Made by a program: the position numbers and the translations under genes. The notes below the pieces were generated by a model. It was not told where the DNA came from. It saw nothing but the letters and a program-made list of their open reading frames with translations, and did not search any database. From the NCBI GenBank assembly GCA_002405805.1, contig DHMN01000076.1:1-19122 (forward strand): 19,122 nt of DNA, in the 5' to 3' direction. Positions 9,043 through 14,731 of this stretch are shown here, piece by piece (within the stretch, counting starts at the first letter, position 1; every line of letters starts with the position of its first letter). Origin of the DNA: Cyanobacteria bacterium UBA4641 (GTDB taxonomy: Bacteria > Cyanobacteriota > Vampirovibrionia > Gastranaerophilales > Gastranaerophilaceae).

Positions 9043-9606
9043 ATGCTTAGCAAAAATAAAAAAAGACTTAAAGTAAAAAATCCAAAATGCCCACGATGTG
9101 GCTCTTTGTTAAAAATTTATGATTATTATGGACCTAAGAAAGCTGTAAGATATGCCTGTCCTAATCAAAATTGCGAACTAAAAACCATTTCCGAGAATAC
9201 TTTATTAAAAAAGCAGTTTTACAAATGCAAATATGAACTTATATACAATGTTTTGATACGACTAATTGATGAAAAAAAGCTATTGAAGAAAACTATTTTA
9301 TCAAAAGGAATGATAGACCAAGGAATAGTGGAAGAATGCATTAAAGAACTTCTTAGACATTCAAATAAACATTGTTTAGATGATGCATTTACTGCTATAC
9401 CAATGACATTTGAAGATGTAAAGAATATTTATAAAAACTATGAATTACCATACCCATTTATAGTTCTATTTCCGACAAGGCATAAAGAACTATATACTTG
9501 TATTGTACATAAACATAGTCTTCCAATTACTAATAATGAGCATAAACGTAAATATTATGACTTACGTATGGGAGTTCACAAAAAAGACCCTCTTCATGAA
9601 GAATAA
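9043..9606 (+). CDS. Zinc-ribbon protein, Ogr/Delta-like N-terminus
   Basis: 187 aa from the chosen start. The frame is open from an earlier ATG at 9025, but that ATG lies inside the promoter dyad and -10 box. Neither start has a ribosome binding site; the 9043 ATG sits where transcription should begin. The N-terminus has CPRCG then YACPNQNC, giving four zinc-binding Cys at about 16, 19, 39 and 44. This resembles the Ogr/Delta zinc fingers that act as phage late-gene activators, and also zinc ribbons of some transposases. The remaining 140 residues are a lysine-rich, partly helical domain I do not recognise. It is the only plus-strand gene between the helicase module and the cargo operon, and its stop is 8 nt from the convergent TPR gene. 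A regulatory role is inference. Confidence 0.7.
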   Translation: MLSKNKKRLKVKNPKCPRCGSLLKIYDYYGPKKAVRYACPNQNCELKTISENTLLKKQFYKCKYELIYNVLIRLIDEKKLLKKTILSKGMIDQGIVEECIKELLRHSNKHCLDDAFTAIPMTFEDVKNIYKNYELPYPFIVLFPTRHKELYTCIVHKHSLPITNNEHKRKYYDLRMGVHKKDPLHEE

Positions 9607-9614
9607 AAGCTATG

Positions 9615-10097
9615 CTACTGACAATAATCACCAAATTCACAACGCATTTCTTGGGCATATTCTATAACCTGTTCTGATTTTTGGGCATTTTCAGTATCAC
9701 CAATAGCCTCAAATAACATTTTGGCATTGTAGTAACTATCTATTGCCTCTCGATATTTTCCTTGCTTCAAATAAATGTTTCCCATAGCATAATTCGATTT
9801 TGCCGTAAATGCAGTGCCTTCGTCTTCTGCCGAAGAAGGGACAAAACTACTATTTGTTTTTGGTGTTTCAGAGTTAGAGTAATTGGTATTTTGCGGTTGT
9901 GAATTTTGCAAAGTTTCTTGTTTGTTTTCCAATTCTTGTTTTTGGGCGTTCGTTTGGATAACTTGCCCTCTTAACCTATTCATATCTGAAAGGGTGTCTA
10001 TGCCACTTCTGATACCGTAAAAAATACTATTCAATTCAGTTGCAGATGTAGATAAACCTAAAAATAATACTGCTGAAATAATTGCAAATTTTTTCAT
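9615..10097 (-). CDS. Secreted TPR-containing protein
   Basis: 160 aa from the ATG at 10097. An in-frame earlier ATG (10166) would overlap the upstream gene and bury the signal peptide, whereas GGAG lies about 8 nt before the chosen start. Residues 1-20 (MKKFAIISAVLFLGLSTSAT) are a signal peptide. Residues 37-66 are probably coiled coil, followed by an Asn/Ser/Thr-rich linker (67-95). One TPR-like helical pair, SNYAMGNIYLKQGKYREAI, starts at about 101. The tail YAQEMRCEFGDYC resembles the tail of the upstream lipoprotein (YVAELECNRPNGYC), including two Cys that could form a disulfide. The two genes therefore share a homologous C-terminal module and likely act together in the envelope. It is last of the three-gene operon, 13 nt after its neighbour. 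Confidence 0.8.
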   Translation of the reverse strand: MKKFAIISAVLFLGLSTSATELNSIFYGIRSGIDTLSDMNRLRGQVIQTNAQKQELENKQETLQNSQPQNTNYSNSETPKTNSSFVPSSAEDEGTAFTAKSNYAMGNIYLKQGKYREAIDSYYNAKMLFEAIGDTENAQKSEQVIEYAQEMRCEFGDYCQ

Positions 10098-10110
10098 ATT
10101 TTTCTCCTTT

Positions 10111-11829
10111 TTAGTAGTAACAGTACCCATTTGGTCGGTTGCATTCCAATTCTGCAACATAATCAAAATATCTATAGCATTCGTCTGCTTTTTCGTAATT
10201 TCCTAGCAACTCATACAATTCTTTCGCTAGCCATGCATTATCCATTGCTTTGCGATAATCTCTCTTTTTCGTATAAATTTCGGCTATGCTAATTCTTGCA
10301 AGAGCAATTTGTTTTTTGTCTGGACTGTAACGGATTACCTGATTAAAGTCATATAGAGCCTTGTCATAATCTGCAAGTTTTGTTTGGTAGATATATCCTC
10401 TATCAAGGTATGCAATAGCATAATCATTTTTCAAATTGATTGTTTTGGTGAATGCTTCTACTGCTTCTTTGTTTCGATTAAGGTTCATCAAGACTAAACT
10501 TTTTCTGAACCAATTTTCATGGTTTTCAGGTTTCAATGTAAGCAAAATGTCGCATACAGTTAGAGCTTCGTTGTACTTTTTGGCTGTGAATAAGGCTAAG
10601 TTTTTCTTTGCAAAATCAGCATGTGTTTTTTGAGCAGTTTTCAAGTCAAATTTTGCAGCAGCTTCTATTAGATTTTTGCTTTTTGCAAGTTGGTTTGCAT
10701 TCAATGCACTAACGGCTTTGTCAGAAAGTTCCTGACTATATTTTTGAGAATTTTCAGACTTTGTTTTTGCAACCAAGTCAAAAAATGCTTTTGCAGTAGT
10801 ACTGTCATTTTTCTCTAGCTCTGAAAGCCCTTTTGCAAATATTTCTTTAGAAATATCATTGTCTTTGTTGGTATTCAAAAGATTTGCAATTTCTATCATT
10901 TTCATTGCTTTTTCAGTTTCACCAACATAGACATTCTTAATACTATTGTCCACAAGAGTATTGCAAATTGTTGGAAGAGAAAAGAAAATTGCAGTTCCTA
11001 AACCTACTAAAATAATCAAAGAAATACCTATAATTTTTGCAGGGGATTTTTGTTTTTCCTGCTTTGCAGTTGTTTTTGAATTCAAGGAAATTTTTAGATT
11101 TTGGAAACATTTAGCAAAACCCAATTTCCCTTTGCGACTTAAGATAATGCAAACAACTAACAACAATAAACCAACGACACTACCGCCTGTTGCCCACCAG
11201 TTAATCAAACAAAATTCAAAATTAATAGGATTTTCTTTAGAATAATCAATTTTCCAAACATAAATATTCGTGTTGTCAGCGTCCTTAACATTTGTGTTAG
11301 ATTTCACATCTATTGCCTGTTTTGGTACTTGTACTCGTAATTTTGACGAAATAAGGTCGTTAGGATTAACTTTAGAATCAGATGTTTTTGTTTTCGTTTT
11401 TTCAGGTTGTTCCAACTGTCCTCTAAAAATATATTTTTTGAAGAAAACATAATTCTTGACACTAAGAATGCTACCATTAGAATTTTGAGGAATAAGCATT
11501 GAGATTTTACTGAATTTTGCTTTAGAGATATTTTTACAAATCTCGATTTTTCTTGTTCCTACACCGTCTTTGCTATCAACATTTTGAACGGTTGTTTCGA
11601 TTTTTATTCCGTTAGCCTCGGTATCAATATCTTTGGTTAAGTCATCTTTCGATGTGTCAGCATTGGAATCTGCATATTTCATAAGTTCTTGAGGGAAAAG
11701 TACAGTTGTTTCAACTTTCATATTGTCTTTGTTGTCAAAAGTAATTGTTGTGTCAGCCTTAATGCAACCAGTAGAAATAACTGCAATTCCACAAAGCAAG
11801 AATAAATAAGATAAGATACTCTTTTTCAT
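10111..11829 (-). CDS. Lipoprotein with two membrane spans and TPR domain
   Basis: 572 aa. A lipoprotein signal ends in ISTGC, so Cys22 is the likely lipidated residue. Residues 23-205 form a beta-rich domain opening TTITFDNKDNMKVETTV, reminiscent of the DUF3153/LppM lipoprotein domain. A first membrane span lies at about 213-231 and a second at about 264-288. Between them is a short basic loop (RKGKLGFAK...KQEKQKSPAK), so that loop should be cytoplasmic and both large domains extracytoplasmic. Residues about 300-550 are TPR-like repeats (clearest at 437-545) ending in the Cys-containing tail NRPNGYC. TPRs mediate protein-protein contacts, so this may be the scaffold of an envelope complex with its two operon partners. 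AAAGG precedes the ATG, and the gene starts 18 nt after the DUF4352-like gene ends. No enzymatic motif is seen. Confidence 0.82.
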   Translation of the reverse strand: MKKSILSYLFLLCGIAVISTGCIKADTTITFDNKDNMKVETTVLFPQELMKYADSNADTSKDDLTKDIDTEANGIKIETTVQNVDSKDGVGTRKIEICKNISKAKFSKISMLIPQNSNGSILSVKNYVFFKKYIFRGQLEQPEKTKTKTSDSKVNPNDLISSKLRVQVPKQAIDVKSNTNVKDADNTNIYVWKIDYSKENPINFEFCLINWWATGGSVVGLLLLVVCIILSRKGKLGFAKCFQNLKISLNSKTTAKQEKQKSPAKIIGISLIILVGLGTAIFFSLPTICNTLVDNSIKNVYVGETEKAMKMIEIANLLNTNKDNDISKEIFAKGLSELEKNDSTTAKAFFDLVAKTKSENSQKYSQELSDKAVSALNANQLAKSKNLIEAAAKFDLKTAQKTHADFAKKNLALFTAKKYNEALTVCDILLTLKPENHENWFRKSLVLMNLNRNKEAVEAFTKTINLKNDYAIAYLDRGYIYQTKLADYDKALYDFNQVIRYSPDKKQIALARISIAEIYTKKRDYRKAMDNAWLAKELYELLGNYEKADECYRYFDYVAELECNRPNGYCYY

Positions 11830-11847
11830 AGTTAACCTTTCATTTTG

Positions 11848-12429
11848 TTATAATTTTATCGAAACAGTGTCGCTAAAGAATGTTCCGTCTTGGAATTCAA
11901 TAGTGAAATTTTTCTCTTCAGGAATTTTGAAATACAACACTTCAGTTTTTTCCATTCCCGGATTCAATATATTTTGTGAAGAATTTAGAATTTCCATAAC
12001 ATTTGTGTAAACATTTCCTGCATAAATTGCCCCATTTTCATCAAGCAATCTAGCCTTAATATGAGGTTTGTAAGGTTCTTTGCCATTGTTTTTGATTTTC
12101 ACAGTAATAACAAGAACTGGGGAATTTCCCATAGACGGAATTCCAAACCCTCTAAGGTAAGCTTCGTTAACTAATCTTTTTGAGATAACTTCAAAAGCAA
12201 TACCATTGTGAGTTTCGTTTGTAGGAACAACTTCTTGAACTTTTTCTTGTTTAACTTCTTCTACAGGTTGACATATTTCAGCATTAGGATTGATTAAACA
12301 AGTTATTCCTGCACCGATTATCCATAATATAGCAACTATTATTGGCAATATTACAGTTAAAAAAATAATACAACCAACACAAGATGCACAACCATCAACA
12401 TCTGAATTTTGATTTTCTTCACCAGCCAT
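11848..12429 (-). CDS. Membrane-anchored DUF4352-like protein
   Basis: 193 aa. A cysteine-containing N-terminus (CASCVGC at 14-20) runs into a hydrophobic span at about 18-46. A linker follows, then an extracytoplasmic beta-sandwich-like domain at about 72-193, with PVLVITVKIKNNGKEPY and a late NPGMEKTEVLYFKIPEE. This is the pattern of DUF4352/telokin-like immunoglobulin folds found in surface lipoproteins and some immunity proteins. An AAAGG stretch lies about 8 nt before the ATG. It is the first gene of the cargo operon behind a good promoter. The function of DUF4352 domains is poorly known; an envelope ligand-binding role is inference. Confidence 0.75.
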   Translation of the reverse strand: MAGEENQNSDVDGCASCVGCIIFLTVILPIIVAILWIIGAGITCLINPNAEICQPVEEVKQEKVQEVVPTNETHNGIAFEVISKRLVNEAYLRGFGIPSMGNSPVLVITVKIKNNGKEPYKPHIKARLLDENGAIYAGNVYTNVMEILNSSQNILNPGMEKTEVLYFKIPEEKNFTIEFQDGTFFSDTVSIKL

Positions 12430-12462
12430 TTAAATAACCTTTCAAATAATAAAACCAAAATA

Positions 12463-12491
12463 ATAATACCTGCTAACCATAAATCTGTAAA
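12463..12491 (-). promoter_or_regulatory. Promoter of the envelope cargo operon
   Basis: On the minus strand TTTACA is followed after exactly 17 nt by TATTAT, 34 nt upstream of the first ATG: a near-consensus sigma-70-type promoter. The MerR-like regulator is divergent from the same 165-bp gap and is the obvious candidate to control it. Confidence 0.75.
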
Positions 12492-12594
12492 TAGTGTTTT
12501 CGTATGAAATTATTTAGTCTTTCATAGAATACTAATACCCTAATAGGCATAATCACGCAAATATACTATCATAGAAAAGATACGAGGAATAAAT

Positions 12595-12954
12595 ATGGTA
12601 AGAAGAAAAAAGTTGGGGAAAGATACTCCAATGCTAACGACTGCTATTGTAGCAGAAATGTTAGGAATAACCCCAGATAGATTAAGAACATACGATTCAG
12701 AAAAACTAATCCATACTCACAGAGTAAAGACAGGTCAAATTCAGAAAAGGCTCTACACAGAGAACGACTTAGAATGGCTGTTGTGTCTTAGAAGTCTTGT
12801 CAAAGACCACAAAATGAGTATTTCCTCTATCAAAATTCTTTTGCAAATTCTATCACTTAACCCATCAATGGTTCTTCCGAAAAACGAGATAGGTGGAATA
12901 CTCTACGATATGTCCCAAAATCCAAACTTCAAACGTGTTGTGAAGAACTTCTAA
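12595..12954 (+). CDS. MerR-like helix-turn-helix regulator
   Basis: 119 aa, small and basic. Residues about 14-80 fit a MerR-family winged helix: LTTAIVAEMLGITPDRLRTYDSE (helix-turn-helix), then a wing with QKRLYTENDLEWL and a helical KMSISSIKILLQIL. There is no effector domain beyond a short tail. GAGGA lies 6 nt before the ATG. It is divergent from the envelope operon, so it may regulate that operon or itself. MerR-type proteins also serve as excisionase-like directionality factors, so a second possibility is control of excision by the serine recombinases. I could not place its own promoter with confidence. Confidence 0.8.
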   Translation: MVRRKKLGKDTPMLTTAIVAEMLGITPDRLRTYDSEKLIHTHRVKTGQIQKRLYTENDLEWLLCLRSLVKDHKMSISSIKILLQILSLNPSMVLPKNEIGGILYDMSQNPNFKRVVKNF

Positions 12955-12972
12955 TACTCTTTTGTTAGAGAG

Positions 12973-12995
12973 AAAAAAGTGTTGTCGGTGAAGTC
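12973..12995. repeat. Copy B of the intra-element non-coding repeat
   Basis: 23 nt starting AAAAAAGTGTTG and ending GGTGAAGTC. They differ from copy A (5233-5255) at three positions. Downstream GCAAAATAAAA (13012) and GGTGTAGT (13073) blocks keep nearly the same spacing as in copy A, 78 versus 80 nt from repeat end to the GGTGTAG box. Confidence 0.6.
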
Positions 12996-13137
12996 GAAAA
13001 GAAAAAATCAAGCAAAATAAAACTTTCAGCGAAAATGTTTCTGTTGTTTTGCAGTTGTTGGACTGTTGCAGAGGTGTAGTATTTTTCACAAAAATAACAG
13101 AAAACAGTTAGAAAATTTTTCAGGAAAGCAAAATGCG

Positions 13138-13166
13138 CCAAAATGCTAAACAAGTTAGCATTTTGG
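13138..13166. repeat. 12-bp perfect stem-loop
   Basis: CCAAAATGCTAA and TTAGCATTTTGG are perfect complements around the 5-nt loop ACAAG. No long T tract follows on either strand, so it is unlikely to be a simple terminator. It is the longest perfect hairpin within the element and sits just before the AGATAAA cluster. Confidence 0.8.
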
Positions 13167-13178
13167 TCGAAAGTCGTG

Positions 13179-13281
13179 AGATAAATGTAGATTTTTTGGA
13201 ATGGATACTGTCAAAATTTTCAGATAAAAAATAGATAGATTGCAGACGATTTGCAGAGATAAAATTCACTTGTAAGATAAA
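13179..13281. repeat. Cluster of four AGATAAA boxes
   Basis: AGATAAA occurs at 13179, 13222, 13257 and 13275, all in one orientation within about 100 nt. A TAGATAGATTGCAGA stretch lies between the second and third. The density is well above chance even for AT-rich DNA. Iterated boxes beside a hairpin suggest a protein-binding array, possibly an origin. Confidence 0.5.
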
Positions 13282-13315
13282 AATAACACCGAAAAATTGC
13301 ATAAACCTAGAATTT

Positions 13316-13846
13316 TCACATAGGGTTTCCTACAAATTTTAGACTAAGACCAGAATTTGGTTTTAGAAGTTCAAGTTGGACTTTGGGACTGAACAGTTTT
13401 CGGTAATCCCTGCATATCTCTAACAACCTGCCAATTTCTCTATTGTCGAAGAAAACTCTTGTAGCAAGCAATTTAGATTGTTGTCTTTCATGCATAACTT
13501 GTTTTGCACGATACACACAAAGTTTTCTGTTTTCACTCAACGCACGCACTAACAAGGCTCGAACATAGTAGCGATTGAAGTCGGAAAATGCAAGAGTTTC
13601 ACGAATGTTAGACGGAATTTTTCTTCCAATACTGTCTTTTTCTCTAAAGTAAGAGGGTAAGAGTTTTTGTTGCAAAGTATCAGGGGTTCCAGTAGAAAAA
13701 CACTCTTTCAGCAGTCTTTTGTAGGTAAACATGCCTGTAGCAGTCAGAGATTTTGGCTCATAAAACAAACCTGTTCTGAGGTCAAAATCTAACTCACTGA
13801 GCATAACTAATCTTGTTTGTTCGTCTAAGTCTGGGAAATGTGTCAT
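13316..13846 (-). CDS. Unrecognised 176-aa element protein
   Basis: I do not recognise this protein. The frame is open from an earlier ATG (13876), but AAGGAG lies exactly 7 nt before the ATG at 13846, so the product should begin MTHFPDLDEQTRLVMLSEL. It is soluble, mostly helical and basic in its second half (for example RALSENRKLCVYRAKQVMHERQQ), with no signal peptide, membrane span or metal-binding cluster. The basic helical character would suit nucleic-acid binding or an accessory replication or recombination role. It is the outermost gene of the element on the side away from tRNA-Ile, transcribed toward the interior, with a small inverted repeat just upstream that could be an operator. 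Confidence 0.7.
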   Translation of the reverse strand: MTHFPDLDEQTRLVMLSELDFDLRTGLFYEPKSLTATGMFTYKRLLKECFSTGTPDTLQQKLLPSYFREKDSIGRKIPSNIRETLAFSDFNRYYVRALLVRALSENRKLCVYRAKQVMHERQQSKLLATRVFFDNREIGRLLEICRDYRKLFSPKVQLELLKPNSGLSLKFVGNPM

Positions 13847-13861
13847 AAAAAATCTCCTTGT

Positions 13862-13883
13862 AATTTGTGTCAACAAACAAATT
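13862..13883. promoter_or_regulatory. Possible operator upstream of the 176-aa gene
   Basis: Inverted repeat AATTTGT/ACAAATT with an 8-bp spacer, a few bases upstream of the AAGGAG ribosome binding site. Its position suits a repressor site or mRNA structure. The palindrome is short and AT-rich, so chance is possible. Confidence 0.35.
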
Positions 13884-14068
13884 TTCAGGAGATTGGCTCT
13901 CTTGTGGAATTTCAGAATAGGTCTGCAATTTTTTGTCTACAGGAGTTCAGAATTTCGTGTCAGAAAAAATGTAGCTTCAGAACATGCCCAAATCATAGAC
14001 TAGGCAGCAATTTGGCGAATTTGGAGTGTTAAATCGTATGTCAAGGTCCATATTTAAAACACAATAAT

Positions 14069-14095
14069 AGCAAGGCTTTTAGACCTTGCTTTTTT
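14069..14095 (+). terminator. Intrinsic terminator at the element's right side
   Basis: AGCAAGG pairs with CCTTGCT around an 8-nt loop and is followed by TTTTTT. No plus-strand gene immediately precedes it. One reading is that it was the original tRNA-Ile terminator, pushed about 10.6 kb away by the insertion; that would place the right junction just upstream. Confidence 0.7.
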
Positions 14096-14138
14096 AATGC
14101 AAATTTTTATAAAAATACTTTTATGTAATATTTATGGA

Positions 14139-14166
14139 CTGACCTGTTTTGTGTAATTGTTATAAT
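14139..14166 (+). promoter_or_regulatory. Orphan promoter-like sequence
   Basis: CTGACC is followed after 16 nt by a perfect TATAAT. Transcription would start near 14174 and meet the hairpin at 14211-14235 (then AAATTTTT) about 40 nt later, or continue antisense to the integrase remnant toward the reverse transcriptase remnant. No gene directly follows. Confidence 0.45.
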
Positions 14167-14203
14167 TCAGTCATACTCTGCAAGATTGGTAACATTTAAT
14201 AAT

Positions 14204-14235
14204 AAAAAAATGAGCAACCATGGTAAGATTGCTCA
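14204..14235 (-). terminator. Terminator of the tyrosine integrase remnant
   Basis: On the minus strand TGAGCAA pairs with TTGCTCA around an 11-nt loop and is followed by seven T. It lies 22 nt past the integrase stop codon, so the terminator of the former integrase gene survives with its 3' end. Confidence 0.8.
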
Positions 14236-14256
14236 AAATTTTTAACTAAATCTTTA

Positions 14257-14386
14257 CTAATTAAAGTTTGCTAATGCTTCGACTGCCGAAATTTCTTGCT
14301 CTCGCATTGTATGAGTATACCGCATTGTGGTTTGAATGCTTGCATGGTTAAGGATTTGTTTAACAACCGGAAGTGGAACACCTGAT
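14257..14386 (-). pseudogene. C-terminal remnant of a tyrosine recombinase (phage-type integrase)
   Basis: The last roughly 42 codons of a tyrosine recombinase are intact on the minus strand. The frame reads SGVPLPVVKQILNHASIQ, then TTMRYTHTMREQEI, ending EALANFN and stop. The histidine-containing box NHAS and the catalytic-tyrosine segment TTMRYTH are typical of this family, where the order is R...HxxR...H...Y. Upstream the frame meets a stop within a few codons and the DNA becomes a reverse transcriptase fragment on the other strand, so at least three quarters of the gene is missing. It cannot be active. It records an older integration event near this site, before or independent of the serine-recombinase element. 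Confidence 0.85.
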
Positions 14387-14596
14387 AAAATTTATAACAG
14401 ACTGAAAAACCAAGATATAAAAATGACTTTGTATATGGATGATTTTACAATATCTGCGGCAAAGCATATTTCAAGTAAAGTCATAAAATGCATTCAACAT
14501 ATATTGGCAGAACATGAATTACGCTTAAATTATAACAAGATAAAACAATTTGAACCAAATATTGCCTATGCTACAGGTATTGTAATTAAACCCAAT
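14381..14596 (+). pseudogene. Reverse transcriptase fragment (retron-like, YMDD)
   Basis: About 72 codons on the plus strand match the palm core of retron-type reverse transcriptases. IYNRLKNQDIKMTLYMDDFT carries the catalytic YMDD (14432-14443), ISAAKHISSKVIKCIQHIL is the following helix, ELRLNYNKIKQF is the LN-KI motif, and YATGIVIKPN is the ATG(I/L)V motif. The fingers domain upstream and thumb downstream are absent. The first residues of the open frame are antisense to the integrase remnant, and after about 14596 the frame loses similarity. No start codon or ribosome binding site fits. It is a broken retroelement or retron gene. The exact subclass (retron, DGR or unknown-group RT) cannot be told from this piece. 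Confidence 0.75.
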
Positions 14597-14731
14597 AGGG
14601 CATTTTTTGTTGTAATTATTTATAAATCTGCATTTGTTCTATTTGCTATTTTATTTTTAACTAGCAAAAAATTTTATCACCTGTTTTAATACAATATTCA
14701 AGAAAATTAATTAAATAAAAAAGGGGAAATA

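Larger units (their letters stand above)
12955..13315. other. Non-coding tract with repeats, candidate replication or control region
   Basis: About 360 nt without a credible gene; open frames here lack ribosome binding sites and read as low-complexity sequence. It contains copy B of the intra-element repeat (12973-13090), a partial direct repeat of TTGCAG/CTGTTGCAG at about 13049-13072, a 12-bp perfect stem-loop (13138-13166) and four AGATAAA boxes (13179, 13222, 13257, 13275) in an AT-rich stretch. This organisation resembles a replication origin or multi-site control region, but nothing in it is diagnostic. Confidence 0.55.
13847..14256. other. Element right end and junction region
   Basis: About 410 nt without a gene. 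It holds the promoter region of the 176-aa gene, a plus-strand terminator (14069-14095), a strong plus-strand promoter-like sequence (14139-14166) and a terminator-like hairpin (14204-14235). GTGTTAAAT (14027-14035) and ATTTAAAACAC (about 14052-14062) form an imperfect dyad in the region where the right attachment site is expected. I found no copy of the tRNA-Ile 3' end, so the boundary stays approximate. Confidence 0.5.

Noticed and set aside
10098..10166. Upstream in-frame start for the secreted TPR gene
   Set aside because: It would overlap the previous gene and place 23 residues before a good signal peptide; the ATG at 10097 has its own GGAG.
12865..13302. Several minus-strand open frames in the non-coding tract
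   Set aside because: Low-complexity Phe/Leu-rich translations, no ribosome binding sites, and they cover repeats and the stem-loop.
13847..13876. Upstream in-frame start for the 176-aa gene
   Set aside because: The AAGGAG ribosome binding site lies inside this extension and fits the ATG at 13846.
13900..14100. Direct repeat of the tRNA-Ile 3' end as attR
   Set aside because: I searched for GGTTCGAGTCC, CCACTGCGG and ACCATTTC here and found none; the right attachment site cannot be fixed from sequence alone.
14336..14380. Start of an intact plus-strand reverse transcriptase gene
   Set aside because: These codons are antisense to the integrase remnant; there is no ribosome binding site and the fingers domain is missing.
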